Assembly (NCBI RefSeq): GCF_900176595.1 | Contig: NZ_LT838813.1 | Location: 5,412,001-5,476,000 of the forward strand | Origin: Aquiflexum balticum DSM 16537 | Lineage (GTDB): Bacteria; Bacteroidota; Bacteroidia; Cytophagales; Cyclobacteriaceae | Direction: 5' to 3' | Length of the DNA: 64,000 nucleotides | Shown here: piece by piece, positions 37,319 to 46,038 of the stretch | Layout of the letters: each line of letters starts with the position of its first letter | How positions within the stretch are numbered: position 1 is the first letter of the stretch | Made by a program: the position numbers and the translations under genes | The notes under the pieces: model-generated | The model's input: only the letters and a program-made list of their open reading frames with translations | What the model was told of the DNA's origin: nothing | Databases searched by the model: none

Positions 37319-37909
37319 ATGAAATACCTTAGTCTATTACTTGTCGCATTTATACTTTTTGCATGCCAGGAAAAAATACAACATAAGCCAGTTACCCAAG
37401 ATGAAAAAGATTGGGATGAACTTTCCATTTACCAACTCCCTTCTGTGTGGAATACGCAAGATGGTGCAACCATTGAATTCAAGGAACTGCAAGGAAAACC
37501 CCTAGTGGTGGTTATGATCTACACGGCTTGCAAAACTGCTTGCCCACGACTCGTTACAGACATGCGCATGATCGAAGAGAAAGTTTCCTCCAAAAAAATG
37601 AAAGATGTCCAATATGTACTTGTGAGTATCGATCCAATCAACGATACCCCTGAAAAATTAAAAGACTTCGCCAAGGAAAATGGCATGGACGGAATTCAGT
37701 GGCTATTCTTACAGGGTACTGAAGATGGAGTAAGGGACTTTGCCAATATCATGGCAGTCAAATACAAGCAAATCAATCCTATTGATTTTTCCCATTCCAA
37801 TATCATTTCTGTATTTGACCGTACTGGAGTGATGCAATACCAAAAAGAAGGCCTCGGACTGGTCAATGATGAAATCGTCAATAAGATAGTTGCAATAGCT
37901 AAAAATTAA
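37319..37909 (+). CDS. SCO1/SenC-family copper chaperone lipoprotein
   Basis: A 196-residue lipoprotein (lipobox Cys16 in 'LFACQEK') with the Sco thioredoxin-like fold. Copper ligands are C71 and C75 in 'YTACKTACP' and a distal His in 'DFSHSN'. Sco proteins deliver copper to, or keep reduced, the CuA site of aa3 oxidases, and some serve other copper enzymes. Placed after nirK-nirV it may serve NirK, an oxidase, or both. Confidence 0.92.
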   Translation: MKYLSLLLVAFILFACQEKIQHKPVTQDEKDWDELSIYQLPSVWNTQDGATIEFKELQGKPLVVVMIYTACKTACPRLVTDMRMIEEKVSSKKMKDVQYVLVSIDPINDTPEKLKDFAKENGMDGIQWLFLQGTEDGVRDFANIMAVKYKQINPIDFSHSNIISVFDRTGVMQYQKEGLGLVNDEIVNKIVAIAKN

Positions 37910-37912
37910 CCG

Positions 37913-38182
37913 CTCCTCGGGATTTGCAATCCCGAGGACAGGTAAATGGAATTTGTAATTCCAATCGAACCTTCCTTGAATGAAACCAGGATTACAAATC
38001 CTGTTTATCTGTCAATCGATACCGATAGCTATCGGTACAAATGGCGAACAGCGGCTCCTAGTGATTTGCAATCGCGAGGACAGATGATTGGAATTTGTAA
38101 TTCCAGTCGAACCCTCCTTAAATGAAACCAGGATTACAAATCCTGTTTATCTGTCATTCGACATTACAAATGTCGAATAGCA
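37913..38182. repeat. Modular multi-stem palindromic repeat, copy C (two full tandem units)
   Basis: Two units of about 134 bp lie in tandem. Each has a head stem (CTCGGGATT/AATCCCGAG in the first), a TGGAATT/AATTCCA stem, a CAGGATT/AATCCTG stem and a terminal variable stem (in the first ATACCGATAG/CTATCGGTA; in the second TTCGACATT/AATGTCGAA). The outer modules are conserved while the terminal stem differs in sequence but stays self-complementary, so structure seems to be selected. Confidence 0.9.
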
Positions 38183-38244
38183 GTCGTGATATATCCAAAA
38201 TTAACTTTTTCCCCTATATTTAACCCAAAGCATTCTTTTTTACG

Positions 38245-41200
38245 ATGACCATACAACAGTACCTGGAAAGTATCCACAAACGTTTTATGCTGGGGCATGC
38301 TACCGAGCATTCTTTTAGAGGTGACCTTCAGCAATTGATAGAAAGTCTGGCACCGGACATTCAAGCTACCAACGAACCCAAAAGGCAATCCTGTGGAGCA
38401 CCTGATTATATCCTCACTAAGAAAGATATCCCAGTAGGTTTTATTGAAGCCAAAGACATTGGGGATCGTGACCTTTCAGGAAGCAAGAAAACCGGAAACA
38501 AAGAGCAATTTGACCGGTACAAAAGCTCCTTAAACAACATTATTTTCACAGATTATCTGGACTTCCATCTTTATAGAGATAGGGAATTTGTAACCAACAT
38601 CGCCATTGCCGAACTCACTGAAAAAGGAATAGAATTCCGTCCTGAGAATTATCAGGCTTTCGGCAACCTGATCAAGGATTTCTGTACCCATGTGGGACAG
38701 ACTATCAAGAGACCCAAGAAGTTGGCAGAAATGATGGCAGGCAAAGCCCGACTCCTTTCAGACGTAATCGAAAGGGCGCTCAATTCTGATGAAGTGACCC
38801 AAGAGGACAGTACGCTGAAAGAACAGATGAATGCTTTCAAGCAGATTTTGATCCATGACATCACCCCAAAAGGATTTGCGGATGTGTATGCACAAACCAT
38901 CGCTTATGGGATGTTTGCCGCAAGGTTACATGACCCTTCTTTGGGAACGTTCAGCAGACAGGAAGCTGCCGAACTGATTCCAAAGTCCAACCCTTTTCTG
39001 CGCAAACTCTTTGGTTATATCGCCGGACCGGATATTGATGACCGGATCAAGTGGATTGTGGACAGTTTGGCTGAAATATTTCTCGCTACCGATGTAGATA
39101 AGATTCTCAAAAATTACGGGAAGCAGACCAAAATGGAAGACCCGATAATCCATTTTTATGAAACCTTTCTAAGCGAATACGATCCCAAACTCCGCAAGGC
39201 CCGTGGCGTATGGTACACGCCCCAACCTGTGGTCAACTTCATCGTCCGTGCGGTAGATGAAATCCTCCAAAGAGAGTTCGGTCTTTCCCAAGGTTTGGCG
39301 GATACTTCCAAAACCAAAATCACCCTCAATTCCCAAACCCCAGATAAGCGCTCCACAACAGGATACAAGCAAATAGAAAAAGAAGTACACAAGGTGCAGA
39401 TCCTGGATCCGGCTACAGGAACAGGGACATTCCTTGCAGAAGTGATCAAGGAAATCCATAAAAAATTCCAGGGCCAGCAGGGCATCTGGTCCCAATATGT
39501 GGAAAACCACCTGATTCCCCGCCTGAACGGATTTGAGCTGCTGATGGCTTCATATGCCATGGCACATCTCAAACTCGACCTCTTACTTACTGAAACTGGA
39601 TTCAAACCAACTTCCAACCAAAGATTGCGTGTATTTCTGACCAACAGCTTGGAGGAATTCAATAAAGACACAGGAACACTCTTCGCCAATTGGCTGAGTG
39701 CCGAAGCCAATGAAGCCAATCATATCAAAAGGGATACACCGGTGATGGTCGTCATCGGAAATCCTCCTTACAGTGTAAGTAGTACCAATAAGGGAGAGTG
39801 GATAGAAAAGCTCGTGGGAGATTACAAGAAAGACCTTAATGAAAGAAATATACAGCCGCTATCGGATGATTATATTAAGTTTATCCGTTTTGGACAGCAT
39901 TTTATAGAGAAAAATGGAGAGGGAATCCTGGCCTATATTTCTAACAATAGTTTTATAGATGGGCTGATTCATAGACAAATGCGGAAGAATCTTATGGAAA
40001 CATTTGACAGCATTTATATTTTGGATTTGCATGGAAGTACAAAGAAAAAGGAAATTGCGCCAGATGGAGGGAAAGATGAAAATGTTTTTGATATCCAGTC
40101 GGGTGTTTCAATTAACTTATTTATTAAAAAGAAGAATAATAACTCAAAAAAAATAAGCTCCTATGACCTTTATGGAAAGAGAGATTCAAAGTACTCTTTT
40201 TTGGATTCAAACACTTTAATGTCCATCAAATGGAATAATCTAAATCCTAAACCATTAAATTATTTATTCACAAAAAGGGATTATGCTTTAGAAGAAGAAT
40301 ATAAAACTGGAATTTCTATCGATCATTTGTTTTCAAAATATTCCAGCGGAGTAAAAACACATAGGGATCACTTTGTTATAGATCCAAATAAAGAGAATTT
40401 ATTAAAAAGAATTAAGGAGTTCTTTGATATCACTATAGATGAGGGTAGCATCCGTTCTGCCTTAAATTTAAATGATAATCGAGATTGGACGTTAAAAGAA
40501 GCGCGTCAAGGATATTTTCAAAACCAAATGCTTCAAAGTTATTGTTATCGTCCTTTTGATATCCAGCATATTTATTTTGATCAGAGCCTAATCGATTTTG
40601 GTAGGCCACAAATAATGAATCATTTCTCTGGTAAAAAGAATTTAGGATTAATTAGTGTCATTCAGGCGCAAGCTGCAAACGTACAATTCTTTGATTGTAT
40701 TTTTATTACAAAAATGATTGCAGACACAAATATGTTTAGACGAGGAGGGCCAAACATTTTCCCCCTCTACCTCTACCCCGAATCCTCCAACCAACTAGAA
40801 ATAGGAAATTCCCCAAGCAGAAAACCCAACCTGAATATGGAGATTGTGCAAGAGATTGCAAATGGCCTGGAGATTGGTTTTGTACCGGAAAAAACAGAGG
40901 AAGGAAATGTTTGTTTGGCAGAAAGTGAAGACGTCCGTCCAGAATATCGACAGCATTTTGCTCCCGTTGATCTTTTGGACTATATATATGCTGTATTGCA
41001 CAGCCCGTCTTACAGGGAGAAGTACAAGGAGTTTTTGAAGATTGATTTCCCAAGGGTGCCTTATCCAAAAGACACTGAAGTGTTCTGGAAGTTGGTAAGT
41101 CTCGGATCAGAATTAAGAAAAATCCACCTACTTGAAAGCCCAAAAGTCAGTCAATATAGGACCCAATATCCCGTAGATGGCGACAATGTGGTGGATAAGC

Positions 41201-41478
41201 CGAGGTTTGAAAATAACCCAGACCTGCCAGGTTTTGAAAACCTGGCAGGTCTAAACCTAGGCCGAGTCTACATCAACCCTATCCAATATTTTGATCATGT
41301 CCCAGAAATCGCCTGGAACTTCTACATCGGCGGCTACCAACCCGCCCAAAAATGGCTTAAAGACAGAAAGGGCAGGACATTGGATTTTGAAGACATCCTT
41401 CATTATCAAAAGATTATTGTGGCTTTGATGGAGACCGATAGGTTGATGAGGGAGGTGGATAAGGTATTTGAGGTATAG
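38245..41478 (+). CDS. Single-chain (type ISP/IIG-like) restriction-modification enzyme
   Basis: A 1077-residue fusion. The N-terminal nuclease-like domain has a D54...E68-A-K70 catalytic triad pattern (residues 1-150). A helical connector follows, then a gamma-type N6-adenine methyltransferase (motif I DPATGTGTFL at 388-397; motif IV NPPY at 506-509). A C-terminal target-recognition/Type_ISP_C-like domain ends the protein. No helicase motifs are seen. It would both methylate and cleave one DNA site. A perfect palindrome is inserted in frame near residue 993. Palindromic repeats flank the gene on both sides, and a decayed copy of its 3' end lies at 55.1-55.8 kb. Alone without other R-M genes it is a candidate mobile island. 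Confidence 0.9.
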   Translation: MTIQQYLESIHKRFMLGHATEHSFRGDLQQLIESLAPDIQATNEPKRQSCGAPDYILTKKDIPVGFIEAKDIGDRDLSGSKKTGNKEQFDRYKSSLNNIIFTDYLDFHLYRDREFVTNIAIAELTEKGIEFRPENYQAFGNLIKDFCTHVGQTIKRPKKLAEMMAGKARLLSDVIERALNSDEVTQEDSTLKEQMNAFKQILIHDITPKGFADVYAQTIAYGMFAARLHDPSLGTFSRQEAAELIPKSNPFLRKLFGYIAGPDIDDRIKWIVDSLAEIFLATDVDKILKNYGKQTKMEDPIIHFYETFLSEYDPKLRKARGVWYTPQPVVNFIVRAVDEILQREFGLSQGLADTSKTKITLNSQTPDKRSTTGYKQIEKEVHKVQILDPATGTGTFLAEVIKEIHKKFQGQQGIWSQYVENHLIPRLNGFELLMASYAMAHLKLDLLLTETGFKPTSNQRLRVFLTNSLEEFNKDTGTLFANWLSAEANEANHIKRDTPVMVVIGNPPYSVSSTNKGEWIEKLVGDYKKDLNERNIQPLSDDYIKFIRFGQHFIEKNGEGILAYISNNSFIDGLIHRQMRKNLMETFDSIYILDLHGSTKKKEIAPDGGKDENVFDIQSGVSINLFIKKKNNNSKKISSYDLYGKRDSKYSFLDSNTLMSIKWNNLNPKPLNYLFTKRDYALEEEYKTGISIDHLFSKYSSGVKTHRDHFVIDPNKENLLKRIKEFFDITIDEGSIRSALNLNDNRDWTLKEARQGYFQNQMLQSYCYRPFDIQHIYFDQSLIDFGRPQIMNHFSGKKNLGLISVIQAQAANVQFFDCIFITKMIADTNMFRRGGPNIFPLYLYPESSNQLEIGNSPSRKPNLNMEIVQEIANGLEIGFVPEKTEEGNVCLAESEDVRPEYRQHFAPVDLLDYIYAVLHSPSYREKYKEFLKIDFPRVPYPKDTEVFWKLVSLGSELRKIHLLESPKVSQYRTQYPVDGDNVVDKPRFENNPDLPGFENLAGLNLGRVYINPIQYFDHVPEIAWNFYIGGYQPAQKWLKDRKGRTLDFEDILHYQKIIVALMETDRLMREVDKVFEV
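41220..41252. repeat. In-frame palindromic insert in the restriction enzyme gene
   Basis: Arms of 16 bp (AGACCTGCCAGGTTTT and its exact complement) surround a single central base. It encodes about 11 residues (residues 993-1003). The homologous place in the pseudogene copy (55574-55609) holds a different palindrome. Confidence 0.9.
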
Positions 41479-41481
41479 TCA

Positions 41482-41612
41482 GCTTCTCGGGATTTGCAAT
41501 CCAGAGAACAGATAATTGGAATTTGTAATTCCAGTATCCTTCCTGTAGAGACCTGGATTCAAAATCCTATTTATTCTAGGTTCAGGATTGCAAATCCTGA
41601 ACAGCCAGAGAT
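41482..41612. repeat. Modular palindromic repeat, copy D
   Basis: One unit directly after the restriction enzyme stop: head stem degenerate (CTCGGGATT / AATCCAGAG), TGGAATT/AATTCCA intact, then a strong TTCAGGATT/AATCCTGAA stem. Its first 55 bp are duplicated together with the gene end at 55838-55893. Confidence 0.85.
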
Positions 41613-41662
41613 ATCCTAACTCTAGAATCTTCGAAGTCTTAGACACTTCAAAAGGTAATGTC

Positions 41663-42127
41663 CTATTTCCAAAACTCATCTTCCCATACCGCACATGAAG
41701 GTTCCCCAGCATGGTTTTCGGTGATTGTTTCAAGCTCTTCTTCAGTGGCTACGTCCTGTATTTTGTTGAACAACACTCTTTCTTCAAATCGTATATGGGC
41801 TTCCAATTCTTTTTCTAATTTCTTTAGGTGATCATAATCCGATTTTGAATCATTGAAAAGTTTTTCCAACCTTTTATGCTCTCTAAGGGCTTGTTGCACC
41901 ATTATATCGTCATCGCCCAATACAGTAAAAACAAACTTCTCCTCCTCGGAGAAATGTGCAGCCAAATGTTCTTTCCAAAACCACTCACAATACTTTTTGA
42001 TTCTCGCCTCCTCTACCCCTAATTTGATCCCCTGACGGATTTTGAAACAAAGCAAAAGACCTTGATGATGGTCTCTGCTCAATGCCTGCAGTGCTAGGTG
42101 GCGCTTAATAGGTTTATGTTTGGTCAT
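41663..42127 (-). CDS. Hemerythrin-domain protein
   Basis: A 154-residue four-helix hemerythrin-like protein. Candidate di-iron ligands are in 'SRDHHQGLL', 'HLAAHFSEEEKF' (HxxxE), 'LREHKRLEKL' and 'LEAHIRFEERVLF' (HxxxE). Such proteins bind O2 or NO and are frequent in NO-response gene sets. It is transcribed away from the HPP gene, with about 60 bp between start codons. Confidence 0.88.
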   Translation of the reverse strand: MTKHKPIKRHLALQALSRDHHQGLLLCFKIRQGIKLGVEEARIKKYCEWFWKEHLAAHFSEEEKFVFTVLGDDDIMVQQALREHKRLEKLFNDSKSDYDHLKKLEKELEAHIRFEERVLFNKIQDVATEEELETITENHAGEPSCAVWEDEFWK

Positions 42128-42186
42128 TTTTATTAATGAAGGTTTTAAGGAACAAAGCTTACCGCAATTTGCTTATTTTTGAGGCC

Positions 42187-42825
42187 ATGAAAAAGAAAAA
42201 GCTGAAAAAGTCCTTACAAAAAGCCCGGTATATTGTCTATAAAGAAACAAGGCACAATCCGACGGATAATGCATGGTCGTTTTTTGGGGGATTTTTAGGA
42301 TTGAGTGCTATTGGTCTACTTCAAAGCCTCTTCCATTCAGATGAAAACACTGATATCTTATTTCTGATTGGAGCTTTCGGGGCGACCTCAGTGATATTAT
42401 TCGGGAATCCTCACGGTCCTTTTGCCCAACCTCGAAATTTATTTTTTGGTAGCCTGATTTCAGCGGTTATTGGGGTCACTGTTTACAAGTTTTTTTTCAT
42501 AGATTCAATGATATGGTTTTCGCCGGCATTATCAGTTTCGCTGGCTATTCTGGCCATGCAATACACCAAAACATTACATCCGCCGGGAGGGGCTATCGCA
42601 CTGATAGCCAATATCGGATCCGGTGAAATCAAATCCATGGGCTACTTTTATGTCATCAACCCAATCCTGACCGGTATCATCATTCTTTTTGTCATGGCTA
42701 TTTTATTCAACAATCTGTCCAAAAACAGGATTTATCCATACAAGGAAGTGGAAATAAGACCTTTAAAATATGCGGAGAAAATCTATTTTTGGAAAAAAGA
42801 AACCAACCAACCCGACATCGTCTAA
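42187..42825 (+). CDS. HPP-family integral membrane protein
   Basis: From ATG 42187 the product is 212 residues with about five helices. It has the HPP signature 'TKTLHPPGGAIALIANIG' and 'LFGNPHGPFAQPRN'. Some HPP proteins in plants and cyanobacteria transport nitrite, which fits this locus. The open frame extends to an ATG at 42136, only 8 bp from the divergent hemerythrin start, so the inner ATG is preferred. TATTTTTG at 42174-42181 resembles a -7 element, which would imply a very short leader. Confidence 0.85.
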   Translation: MKKKKLKKSLQKARYIVYKETRHNPTDNAWSFFGGFLGLSAIGLLQSLFHSDENTDILFLIGAFGATSVILFGNPHGPFAQPRNLFFGSLISAVIGVTVYKFFFIDSMIWFSPALSVSLAILAMQYTKTLHPPGGAIALIANIGSGEIKSMGYFYVINPILTGIIILFVMAILFNNLSKNRIYPYKEVEIRPLKYAEKIYFWKKETNQPDIV

Positions 42826-42948
42826 ACTTTATGACTGATATTTCTGAATTTCAAATGGGGAAGCAACACTGAGGAGAAAGAAATCTTTTCTACATCCAAG
42901 GAGAAATTTTGGAGTCTTGTGAAAAAAAGGGATTGAAAAGGTATCATC

Positions 42949-43989
42949 TTAATGATTTATGTAAGCTGTTTTTTTCACCATTTTCACCAAGCCCAAAAGT
43001 AAAACCACAGCACCCATCTGATGCAACAACCCCAAACTCACCGGCACTGCCCAAATCAGGGTAAGTACACCCAAGAAAAACTGAATCCCGACCATTATAA
43101 GTAAATAATCACCTAAAGGACGAAGTTCAGATGCATTTTTTTTGATCCTCCACCAAAGCAAAATCACTCCTCCAATTACCAAATAGGCCAAATAGCGGTG
43201 TATAAACTGTACCACAACACCATTTGCGAAAAGCGAAAAAACACCATGCAAATCAAGTGCAGTATTCAGGTCTGAGGGGAACCAAGTTCTTCCCATTTTA
43301 GGAAAAGTATTATACATCTTACCCGCTTTTAGTCCTGCAACAAGGCCTCCATAAATAATCTGAATTCCCAAAAGCACGGTCAAGGCAATTGTCCCCTTTT
43401 TAATTGTTGGTGCTTCTATTCTGGTGAAAATCTTCCATTCCAGGGACAACCAATAAATATAGGCAGCCAGTGCCAATGCTGTAGAAAGATGCGCAGTCAA
43501 TCTATAATGACTTACATGGGGCATGTCCACCAGGCCACTTTTGACCATATACCAGCCTAAGAAACCTTGAAACAGGCCTCCCAAAAAGATCAGCATTACC
43601 TGTTTTTTCATCCTCAAATCAAAAACGCCTTTAACCCAAAAGAACATAGCCGGAAAAATAAAAACCAAACCCACCATTCTTCCAATCAAGCGATGCAGGT
43701 ATTCCCAGAAATAAATCTGCTTATAATCAGAAAGAGTGAAATGACTGTTATAAGCCTTAAATTCCGGACTGGCTTGATATTCTACAAATTCTTGCTGCCA
43801 TTGTTCGGCCGTGGTGGGAGGTATTGCTCCAATGATTGGTTCCCACCGGACCATGGATAATCCCGACTGGGTCAATCTGGTAACCCCACCAATCACCACC
43901 ATCAACAACACCAAAATCACCCCTGCCATTAACCACGTATGGACTGCGTTTTGGTAAATTAGCTTGGGGTTAAGACTTCCAAGTCGCAT
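42949..43989 (-). CDS. ctaA: Heme A synthase CtaA/COX15
   Basis: A 346-residue, eight-helix protein with paired His motifs 'WEYLHRLIGRMVG', 'HVSHYRLTAHLSTAL', 'VQFIHRYLAYLVIG' and 'LGLLHQMGAVVLLLG'. It converts heme O to heme A for aa3-type oxidases. Its start overlaps the 3' end of the upstream queD by 20 bp. The presence of an oxidase-biogenesis gene amid denitrification genes suggests O2 respiration is tied to this locus. Confidence 0.93.
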   Translation of the reverse strand: MRLGSLNPKLIYQNAVHTWLMAGVILVLLMVVIGGVTRLTQSGLSMVRWEPIIGAIPPTTAEQWQQEFVEYQASPEFKAYNSHFTLSDYKQIYFWEYLHRLIGRMVGLVFIFPAMFFWVKGVFDLRMKKQVMLIFLGGLFQGFLGWYMVKSGLVDMPHVSHYRLTAHLSTALALAAYIYWLSLEWKIFTRIEAPTIKKGTIALTVLLGIQIIYGGLVAGLKAGKMYNTFPKMGRTWFPSDLNTALDLHGVFSLFANGVVVQFIHRYLAYLVIGGVILLWWRIKKNASELRPLGDYLLIMVGIQFFLGVLTLIWAVPVSLGLLHQMGAVVLLLGLVKMVKKTAYINH

Positions 43990-44377
43990 AGCAGGTTGCA
44001 GTTTCGTATAGGGTCAAGCTTTCTAATTCCACATGGGAAGGCAATCCGGGGATGATCCTGTCTTTTATCCATAGCAGCATCCGTTCAGCGGTAGGTTCCT
44101 CATCCATCCAAAAAATTTTCTGTTCTAATTTCTCAAAAACTATCCGATTTTTTTCGGTTTCTTTTAATAGCAAGGCATGGTCAAATAGTTGAATCACTTC
44201 ATCCTGTACGATTTTTTTCAGCACCTTAAAATCCAGCAACATGTCCTTTTTTAGATCAATTCCTCCAACTGTTACATGCAACACATAACTATGACCATGT
44301 ATTTGACTACAACTTCCATCGTAATCTGAAATTCGATGGGCCGCCTCAAAGGTGAAAATTTTTGTGATGCTTAGCAT
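43970..44377 (-). CDS. queD: 6-pyruvoyl-tetrahydropterin synthase / QueD family
   Basis: A 135-residue protein with zinc ligands H14, H27 and H29 ('FEAAHRISDYDGSCSQIHGHSY'), catalytic Cys23, and 'TAERM..WI' and 'LYETATCYATW' near the end. It may be QueD (queuosine/7-deazapurine pathway) or act in another pterin route; no other queuosine gene is visible. It shares a divergent 143-bp region with narK and overlaps ctaA. Confidence 0.88.
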   Translation of the reverse strand: MLSITKIFTFEAAHRISDYDGSCSQIHGHSYVLHVTVGGIDLKKDMLLDFKVLKKIVQDEVIQLFDHALLLKETEKNRIVFEKLEQKIFWMDEEPTAERMLLWIKDRIIPGLPSHVELESLTLYETATCYATWKS

Positions 44378-44397
44378 AAATCAATATCCTGATTTAG

Positions 44398-44413
44398 CCG
44401 ACAAAATTATCTT
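44398..44413. promoter_or_regulatory. Putative Rrf2-type operator between queD and narK
   Basis: CCGA-CAAAATTA-TCTT shares GACAAA-N3-ATCTT and the following TTATTAAA with the site at 21414. On the minus strand it contains TAATTTTG, a -7-like element 25 bp before queD. It could serve either divergent gene. Confidence 0.5.
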
Positions 44414-44454
44414 TTATTAAAAGAATTATTATGATACTTGTATCATGCTATTCT

Positions 44455-44468
44455 ATGACTTTCGTCAT
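44455..44468 (+). promoter_or_regulatory. FNR/DNR-type box upstream of narK
   Basis: ATGAC-TTTC-GTCAT is a perfect 5-4-5 palindrome, 52 bp before the narK ATG. Another perfect inverted repeat TGATAC-TT-GTATCA is just upstream (about 44432-44445) with different spacing. Confidence 0.65.
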
Positions 44469-44520
44469 CTTTTTTCAGGTTTTTGTAAATTACCTTTGCT
44501 TTCAATAAAACAAAAAAACT

Positions 44521-45861
44521 ATGGCTACATGGCTGAAAGAATGGAATCCCGAGGACAAAAACTTTTGGGAAAATACCGGAAAAAAAATCGCTTGGCGTAC
44601 CCTGACCATCACCACCATTGCATTGACCATATCTTTTGCAACATGGTTTATGATGTCAGCCATCGTAACCCGTCTTCCCGGAATCGGTTTTTCATTTGAT
44701 GATAAGCAATTGTTCTGGTTGGCTGCTTTACCTGGTCTGGCTGCAGGAACCTTGAGAATTGTACATACTTTTTTGATTCCTATATATGGTACCAGGCATA
44801 CCATTACAGTGGCAACTCTCCTTAAACTCATCCCTGTGATCGGGATAGGGTTGGCTGTAATGAATCCGGGAACTCCTTTCTGGGTATTTGTTGTACTCGC
44901 ATTGACAGCAGGTTTTGGAGGAGGAGATTTCTCTTCATTCATGCCTTCTACCAATATGTTTTTTCCGGCACGATTAAAGGGAACTGCGTTAGGGATTCAG
45001 GCAGGAATTGGTAATTTCGGAGTCAGCATTGCCCAATTTATGACCCCCGTTATGATTGGAGTAGCGCTATATGGGGCACCACAACTCTTTCAAAGCGTTG
45101 ATAAGGCTACGGGAGAGATGATTTCAAAAGAAATTTACCTTCAAAGCGGAGCTTTTTGGTATGCTCCATTTTTAATTATCATGGCTATCATCAGTTGGAA
45201 ATACCTCAAAAGCATTCCCATCAAAGCTTCATTCAAAGAGCAATTAGACATATTTGGCGATAAACACACCTGGTATTGTACCATTACTTACTTTATGACC
45301 TTTGGAACTTTTGCAGGACTTTCTGCAGCGTTCCCCCTGTTGATGAAGGTGTTGTATGGTGGATTTGAACCGAGCTTAGACCCTCTGAAATACGCCTTTT
45401 ATGGGCCACTTTTAGGATCAGCCTCCAGAATCATATTTGGTTTTGTGGCGGATAAGACCGGCGGAGCTGTTTTGACTACTATTACAGGAATTGGACTTTT
45501 AGGTGGTGTAATCGTCATGCTCTCTTTTGGTTTGGTGAATCCAACGGGAATGGAGCAGTTCCCTCTCTTTGTTGGTACCATGATGGTCCTATTTTTTTTC
45601 ACAGGAATCGGAAATGCCTCGACTTTTAGACAATTTCCTATTATATTTAAACATAATCCTAGACAAGCCGCCGGAGTAATTGGATGGACAGCGGCAATTG
45701 CGGCATACGGCCCATTTATTTTCTCTTTGGCACTTGGAGCATTTATTGGTAGCACCGGACATGCAGAAGGATTTTTCTGGATTCTCGCTATCTTCCTGGT
45801 TTTTGCCACTGTAATAAACTGGTATTTCTATGATAGAAAAGATGCTGAAAGACCTTCATAA
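44521..45861 (+). CDS. narK: NNP-family nitrate/nitrite transporter NarK
   Basis: A 446-residue MFS protein of about 12 helices. Both NNP nitrate signatures are present: 'TAGFGGGDFSSFMPSTNMFFPARLKG' (near residue 139) and 'FTGIGNASTFRQFP' (near residue 360). It probably brings in nitrate. It leads the rightward nitrate reductase gene set and has both an FNR box and a possible Rrf2 site in its promoter. Confidence 0.95.
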   Translation: MATWLKEWNPEDKNFWENTGKKIAWRTLTITTIALTISFATWFMMSAIVTRLPGIGFSFDDKQLFWLAALPGLAAGTLRIVHTFLIPIYGTRHTITVATLLKLIPVIGIGLAVMNPGTPFWVFVVLALTAGFGGGDFSSFMPSTNMFFPARLKGTALGIQAGIGNFGVSIAQFMTPVMIGVALYGAPQLFQSVDKATGEMISKEIYLQSGAFWYAPFLIIMAIISWKYLKSIPIKASFKEQLDIFGDKHTWYCTITYFMTFGTFAGLSAAFPLLMKVLYGGFEPSLDPLKYAFYGPLLGSASRIIFGFVADKTGGAVLTTITGIGLLGGVIVMLSFGLVNPTGMEQFPLFVGTMMVLFFFTGIGNASTFRQFPIIFKHNPRQAAGVIGWTAAIAAYGPFIFSLALGAFIGSTGHAEGFFWILAIFLVFATVINWYFYDRKDAERPS

Positions 45862-46038
45862 ATTATACCTCATAAAATGTGTAAATTCCAAAGGATCGAT
45901 AGCTTACTGGACTATTTGAATTTATTGGATATTAGATATTAGTTGATATTGGAGCCAAGGCAAAATTTTGACCAGTAAACCACTGTTGCTGCTCAATAAA
46001 TTTGTAAACATAAAATAACCTTTTCCTATAACCATAAT

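Noticed and set aside
37913-38182. CRISPR array
   Set aside because: Only two tandem units of about 134 bp, each made of several internal hairpins; there are no short uniform repeats with unique spacers and no cas genes.
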